Source: Prevotella sp. (GTDB lineage Bacteria > Bacteroidota > Bacteroidia > Bacteroidales > Bacteroidaceae). From it: a stretch of DNA of 9,587 bases. A program made the position numbers and the translations under genes. The stretch lies in assembly GCA_022732315.1 (NCBI GenBank), contig JAIJUV010000088.1, positions 1 to 9,587 of the forward strand. The letters run 5' to 3'. Under the pieces are notes generated by a model that saw only the letters and a program-made list of their open reading frames with translations, ran no database searches and had not been told where the DNA came from. The first letter of the stretch is position 1, and the number at the start of each line of letters is the position of its first letter. Shown piece by piece: positions 5,852 through 9,587 of this stretch.

Positions 5852-6897
5852 GAAAGACAGCAGCGCTTTGGCTTTCCGGTTTCGGTAAGCGGAAGATGCT
5901 CTACATATCGGAATTCCCTTGGAATCCAATATTTATGATCTGATAAGAGGCGGCGGATAGTCGCCTCTACTTTTTTGAGATCCTCATCCTCTGTCAGGAG
6001 AACGGCGATTTCTCCAAACTTCTCATCTTTCTTCTTGGCTATCATGAAAGGCTTTTCAAGATGAGGCTTCAAGAGAGCCTCCACTTCTTCTATCTGAATC
6101 TTGATACCACCGCTGCAGATTACATTATCCTTTCTGCCCTTGATTCGGAAACGAAGTTTTTCCACCTTATCATGTTTTTCCACCTTATCATGTTTTTCCA
6201 CCTTATTATATATATAGGGTTCTATTTCCACTATATCATTCGTTACCAGGGTTTCGGCACAAACCAAAGGAGCATCGATGACGAGACAACCTTCATCAGT
6301 CTGACTGATTTTCACGCTATCGAAAGGCTGATACCATTCGCTAGCCTCATCGCCATTGATTCTTCGCAAGGCAATATGAGATAAGGTTTCGGTCATGCCG
6401 TAAGTGCTCCAGATGGCAATATTGCCAGGAAGCGAACGGAGTTCTTTTTCTAAAGATGCATCGATGGCACCGCCTCCGATAATGAGATGGCGGATATGCG
6501 TGAGTCGCTCCCGCTCCTCAGGAACCTGCAGGGTATTATACACCTGCATCGGAACCATGGCAGCAAAAGTAATTTCCCCGTTTACATCTTTTCCATTTGC
6601 ATCTTTCAAATTGATATCCTTCAGCGGATGGCCACTAGGAGAAACAGAAATAAGATGGAGATGGCGCTCGATACTGCGCACCACCACCATCTTACCTGCT
6701 ATATAATCAAGCGACATACAGAGCAGCGCACTGTCACCCGGCTTCAAACCCAGGAAATCACAAGTAATGCGAGCGGAGTTGAGCATTCGCTTCTTCTCCA
6801 CCATCATCGGCTTGGGCTTTCCCGTGGAGCCACTGGTATGCACCAGCACCCGGTCGCTATCGTTATTCCATTCAGAAAGGAAATCTTCTAAAGTCAT
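5833..6897 (-). CDS. menE: o-Succinylbenzoate-CoA ligase (AMP-forming)
   Basis: MenE adenylates o-succinylbenzoate and transfers it to CoA, the step before ring closure by MenB in menaquinone synthesis. Seen in the 354 residues: the ATP loop TSGSTGKPKP (21-30), the STYGMTET motif (164-171), LVTND (217-221, ribose-binding Asp), the hinge GRKDN (254-258) followed by CSGG, and the C-terminal LTETGKPKR with the likely catalytic lysine K342. The protein is about 100 residues shorter than the E. coli enzyme and begins just before the P-loop. An in-frame TAA two codons upstream of the ATG rules out a longer start, so the short form is real; compact versions are usual in this phylum. A KVEKHD repeat (231-247) lies just before the hinge. 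The last residues (FIGLR) come from a fold-back repeat. The gene follows menC after 113 bases. A generic acyl-CoA ligase is unlikely given the menC neighbour. Confidence 0.92.
   Translation of the reverse strand: MTLEDFLSEWNNDSDRVLVHTSGSTGKPKPMMVEKKRMLNSARITCDFLGLKPGDSALLCMSLDYIAGKMVVVRSIERHLHLISVSPSGHPLKDINLKDANGKDVNGEITFAAMVPMQVYNTLQVPEERERLTHIRHLIIGGGAIDASLEKELRSLPGNIAIWSTYGMTETLSHIALRRINGDEASEWYQPFDSVKISQTDEGCLVIDAPLVCAETLVTNDIVEIEPYIYNKVEKHDKVEKHDKVEKLRFRIKGRKDNVICSGGIKIQIEEVEALLKPHLEKPFMIAKKKDEKFGEIAVLLTEDEDLKKVEATIRRLLSDHKYWIPREFRYVEHLPLTETGKPKRCCLSFIGLR
6157..6210. repeat. 18-bp tandem repeat, three copies, inside menE
   Basis: Three head-to-tail 18-base units (6157-6174, 6175-6192, 6193-6210) begin TTTTTCCACCTTAT; the first two are identical and the third differs only near its end. 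They encode the repeated KVEKHD of MenE residues 231-247, in the loop between LVTND and the hinge GRKDN. The period keeps the frame whatever the copy number. Confidence 0.9.
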
Positions 6898-6919
6898 AAT
6901 TTAAATTATACCCTGCTTA

Positions 6920-6975
6920 GCGGATTACAAATCCGCAATAGTTACCCAATGATGCGGCGGATTGCAAATCCGCCG
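6920..6975. repeat. Pair of related palindromes in the menC-menE gap
   Basis: Two palindromes share a GCGGATT / AATCCGC core. The first has 7-bp arms (6920-6926 and 6930-6936) and a 3-base loop; the second has 9-bp arms (6955-6963 and 6967-6975) and a 3-base loop. They fill much of the 113-base gap between the menC stop and the menE start. They could also pair with each other. They may act as a processing or attenuation point within a menC-menE transcript, or simply be a dispersed repeat. No T tract follows on the - strand, so a simple terminator is unlikely. Confidence 0.7.
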
Positions 6976-7010
6976 AAACAAATAGGGGTAAAATACTATA
7001 TTATATTATA

Positions 7011-8087
7011 TTATTTTACAATAAAGAGTTTATCACCACGGATTTCCAATGGCATCGGGATGTTATCCGTAAAGAGCTGACCGGTGCCCAAGCCCTGCGG
7101 CATCTCTACATTCGGACCATATACCTTGGCAGCATAATGGGCGATGGCATGGAGACCGATGTTGCTCTCCAATGCCGAGGTAATCCAACTGCCGATGCCT
7201 CGCTGGTTGGCCAACTGAATCCACTCGTTGCAACCATAGATACCACCATGGAGCGAAGGCTTCAAGATGATATATTGTGGACGAATGGTATCGAGCAGAG
7301 CCTCTTTCATGCTTCTCACATTCACCCCAATCAACTCCTCATCCAGGGCGATAGGTAGCGGAGTTTCCCTACAGAGCTGAGCCATCTTAGGCCACTGATG
7401 CTGCTTGATAGGCTGCTCGATGGAATGGATATCATACTTGGCCAAAGCCTCCAACTGGCTCATGGCATTCTCTGGCAGAAAACCACCATTGGCATCCACT
7501 CTCAGTTCTACCTGTTCCTGGGTATAGACATCACGAATGCGCTTGATGAGATCGAGTTCCTTGAAGAAATCGATGGCACCAATCTTCAGTTTCACGCAAT
7601 GGAAACCCGCCTGGAGCTTCTCCTCCAGTCGTGCCAACATCTCCTCGTAAGTACCCATCCATACCAGCCCGTTGATGGTGATGCCCTCTTCTCCCCTACC
7701 GAAAGGAGAGTCGAAAAGATCTGTCAGGTTCTCCATTCCGGCTGGAACAGAGACACTTAAGTTCTGCTTCTTCGCTGCATCGAAGAACGAAGCGAAGGCT
7801 GTTTCCAAACCGAAGGTGATGCTAGGGTAAGCACGAATCATATCGTATGGAATGCGTCCCATCTGCTCCACCATCTGGCACACCTGCCGAAGGGTGACAG
7901 CATATTCCGGTTTGGCATCGCAACTGAGATCTGGGAGCGTAGCACACTCACCCACTCCCTCTACTCCCGGCAATTCATCCGATGTAAGGGTGAGATAATA
8001 ACTGTGTCTCGTGGTATAAACCCCACGAGACGTGCCTGCCGGCTGCTTGAAGTGGAGCGTACGCTCCGAGATATCTATCTTATACAT
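7011..8087 (-). CDS. menC: o-Succinylbenzoate synthase (enolase superfamily)
   Basis: MenC dehydrates SHCHC to o-succinylbenzoate in menaquinone synthesis. The 358-residue protein shows the muconate-lactonizing-enzyme subgroup pattern: VKLKIG (165-170) with the KxK bases K166 and K168, metal ligands D198 (RVDAN), E224 (IEQP) and D249 (ALDE), and the second catalytic lysine K276 (ILKPS). An N-terminal capping domain covers about residues 1-110. Enolase-superfamily epimerases share these residues, but the adjacent menE makes MenC the best call. The ATG is followed by a plausible first strand and is preceded by AAAG, with no strong Shine-Dalgarno. I see no clear TAnnTTTG promoter in the 66-base gap upstream, so the gene may be co-transcribed with the GNAT-nitrilase gene. 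The isochorismate synthase, menD and menB genes, often next to menC/menE in this phylum, are not in the window. Confidence 0.9.
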   Translation of the reverse strand: MYKIDISERTLHFKQPAGTSRGVYTTRHSYYLTLTSDELPGVEGVGECATLPDLSCDAKPEYAVTLRQVCQMVEQMGRIPYDMIRAYPSITFGLETAFASFFDAAKKQNLSVSVPAGMENLTDLFDSPFGRGEEGITINGLVWMGTYEEMLARLEEKLQAGFHCVKLKIGAIDFFKELDLIKRIRDVYTQEQVELRVDANGGFLPENAMSQLEALAKYDIHSIEQPIKQHQWPKMAQLCRETPLPIALDEELIGVNVRSMKEALLDTIRPQYIILKPSLHGGIYGCNEWIQLANQRGIGSWITSALESNIGLHAIAHYAAKVYGPNVEMPQGLGTGQLFTDNIPMPLEIRGDKLFIVK

Positions 8088-8120
8088 TCTTTATATATCT
8101 ATATATCAATACAATTGAAT

Positions 8121-8148
8121 TCTTCGTTCTTCACTCTTCGTTCTTCAC
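8121..8148. repeat. 14-bp perfect tandem duplication upstream of menC
   Basis: The 14-base unit TCTTCGTTCTTCAC occurs at 8121-8134 and again at 8135-8148 without interruption, in the 66-base gap between the fusion-protein gene and menC. On the - strand it reads as a purine-rich GTGAAGAACGAAGA repeat, about 34-61 bases before the menC ATG. It could be a dispersed-repeat remnant or a site in the leader; function is unknown. Confidence 0.85.
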
Positions 8149-8153
8149 TTAAC

Positions 8154-9587
8154 TTACTTTTTCTGCTTCAAGTCATAAAGATCCTTGCGGCGATCGCGAA
8201 GATTTCTTACAGCACCATAGGTATGAAGCTCGTTCAGAAGGTTCAAATCTACATCTGAAACGAGAATCATCTCGGTATTCGGTGTTGCCTCCGAACGCTT
8301 GCCGTCGTTAGGGAAGGCGAAGTCGCAAGGGGTGAATACGGCACTCTGGGCATACTGGATATCCATGTTGTGAACACGTGGCAAGTTGCCCACACTACCA
8401 GCAATGGCTACATAGCACTCATTCTCGATGGCACGCGCCTGGGCACAGACTCTTACTCGGGAGTAAGCATTCTGCGTATCGGTCATGAACGGAACGAAGA
8501 GAATCTGCATGCCATCCTCTGCCATTAATCTTGACAACTCAGGGAACTCCACGTCATAGCAGATCACGATACCAATCTTACCGCAATCGGTGTCGAAAGT
8601 CTGGATATGGCTACCGCCGCTCAATCCCCAGCACTTCTGCTCATCTGGCGTTACGTGAATCTTCTCATACATATCCACGCTACCATCTCTACGGCACAGG
8701 AAGCCCACGTTATAGAGGGAGTCATCCTTGAGATAAGGCATACTACCCGTGATGATGTTGATGTTGTAACTGATGGCCAACTCGCGGAATCGGTCACGAA
8801 TCTCGTCGGTATACTGAGCCATCATGCGGATGCTCTGTGCCTCACCCAAATCGTTGAATCTCGCCATCAATGGCGCATTGAAATACTCTGGGAAGAGGAT
8901 GAAATCGCTCTTGTAATCGCTCACGGAATCCACGAAGAACTCTACCTGCTCGAAGAGGTCATCCACCGAAGCGTATGGACGCATCTGCCACTGTACCAGT
9001 CCGATTCGCACGGTTGGCTTTCTATCTACATAAGAATCCGTAGGTGGCTGATAGTAGATGTTATCCCACTGCAGCAGGGTGGCGCAGTGTTCGCTCTCCT
9101 CATCACTAGGAAGATAGTTGCGGATTACGCGGCGCACGTGGAAATCATTGGAGAGCTGGAAGGTAAGAACCGGGTCATAGATTTCGCGGTTTCTTACGTG
9201 CTCGATATACTCCTTAGGGCGCATCTTGTCGGCATACTTATGATAGTTTGGAATACGACCTCCAAACATGATAGCCTTCAGGTTGAGCTTCTCGCAGAGT
9301 TCCTTGCGATACTCATACATACGGCGAGCCAATCGCAAGCCACGATAGTCTGGGTGGATAAACACCTCGATGCCGTAAAGGATATTTCCATGAGGATTGT
9401 GGGTATTGAAGGTTTCATTACCCGTAACCTGAGCATAGGTATGGTCGCCTTTCACCATATCATAGTTAACGATGATAGAGAGGGCACAGCCCACAATCTT
9501 ATCATCCACGATGATAACCACCTGTCCCTCAGGGAAGATAGTAATGAGTTTCTTAATCTGTTCTTTTGTCCAGAATACATCTGAGTC
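8154..9587 (-). CDS. GNAT acetyltransferase-nitrilase fusion protein, 5' end cut by window edge
   Basis: The open frame reaches the right edge, so 477 residues are visible and the true start lies outside. A GTG at 9521 is not the start: the frame continues 22 codons upstream with domain-like sequence. Numbering from the first codon in the window, residues 1 to about 130 form a GNAT fold with an acetyl-CoA-loop motif RGLRLA (82-87) after VFIHPDY. Residues about 190-460 form a carbon-nitrogen hydrolase with the full Glu-Lys-Cys triad: E234 (FPEYF), K309 (YEKIHVTP) and C343 (VICYDVEFPE). This matches the RimI-like, class 12 nitrilase group, which is fused to an acetyltransferase and has no firmly known substrate. 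Likely a cytoplasmic amidase acting on an amide or acylated amine. It ends 66 bases before menC, same strand; a shared transcript is possible. About 30-40 N-terminal residues are probably missing. Confidence 0.9.
   Translation of the reverse strand, partial: DSDVFWTKEQIKKLITIFPEGQVVIIVDDKIVGCALSIIVNYDMVKGDHTYAQVTGNETFNTHNPHGNILYGIEVFIHPDYRGLRLARRMYEYRKELCEKLNLKAIMFGGRIPNYHKYADKMRPKEYIEHVRNREIYDPVLTFQLSNDFHVRRVIRNYLPSDEESEHCATLLQWDNIYYQPPTDSYVDRKPTVRIGLVQWQMRPYASVDDLFEQVEFFVDSVSDYKSDFILFPEYFNAPLMARFNDLGEAQSIRMMAQYTDEIRDRFRELAISYNINIITGSMPYLKDDSLYNVGFLCRRDGSVDMYEKIHVTPDEQKCWGLSGGSHIQTFDTDCGKIGIVICYDVEFPELSRLMAEDGMQILFVPFMTDTQNAYSRVRVCAQARAIENECYVAIAGSVGNLPRVHNMDIQYAQSAVFTPCDFAFPNDGKRSEATPNTEMILVSDVDLNLLNELHTYGAVRNLRDRRKDLYDLKQKK

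Noticed and set aside
9519..9521. GTG at 9521 as start of the fusion protein
   Set aside because: The frame stays open for 22 codons to the window edge and encodes plausible GNAT sequence (VFWTKEQIKKLI), so the start lies outside the window.
8607..9584. 325-residue open frame on the + strand
   Set aside because: It lies entirely antisense to the GNAT-nitrilase gene, which has intact catalytic motifs. Its own translation is rich in Ile/His/Val and shows no domain.

Overview
The window looks like chromosomal DNA from a member of the Bacteroidota, most likely a Prevotella/Segatella-type organism. Evidence for this: promoters of the Bacteroidota pattern (TTTG, about 19-20 bp, TAnnTTTG), weak or absent Shine-Dalgarno sequences before most genes, outer-membrane proteins with 'AFA|Q'-type signal peptides, an OMP_b-brl_3-like barrel with a carboxypeptidase-regulatory-like N-terminal domain, and a compact MenE. 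The genus is inference; the phylum is well supported.

Layout. Positions 1-199 are non-coding and form a nested set of perfect inverted repeats of REP/BIME type that probably continues beyond the left edge. A + strand terminator hairpin follows (236-256). Next comes an unlisted small gene on the - strand (261-359) for a 32-residue single-pass membrane protein, with its own promoter and ribosome binding site. A second, divergent consensus promoter (508-539) drives a 193-residue outer-membrane beta-barrel protein (659-1240). That gene converges on a 981-residue outer-membrane beta-barrel protein (1399-4344, - strand) with a Gly/Pro/Arg-rich repeat tail; three hairpins lie between them. Divergent from the large barrel gene is aroB (4547-5593), with a consensus promoter and a leader hairpin.

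aroB converges on a - strand gene series read from right to left: a GNAT-nitrilase fusion protein (8154-9587, running off the right edge), menC (7011-8087) and menE (5833-6897). The aroB/menE junction is filled by a roughly 250-bp fold-back element whose right arm encodes the last residues of MenE. Smaller repeats sit in the menC-menE gap, in the gap upstream of menC, and inside menE.

Function. AroB makes 3-dehydroquinate in the shikimate pathway, which leads to chorismate. MenC and MenE carry out o-succinylbenzoate formation and its CoA activation in menaquinone synthesis, which starts from chorismate. The two convergent units therefore belong to one metabolic route, although no shared regulation is visible. 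The two outer-membrane proteins and the fusion amidase have no evident metabolic link to it.

No phage, IS transposase, CRISPR, tRNA or rRNA was seen. The least ordinary content is the microprotein gene, the three families of palindromic repeats, and the in-frame 18-bp repeat in menE. I did not find a convincing new multi-gene system.
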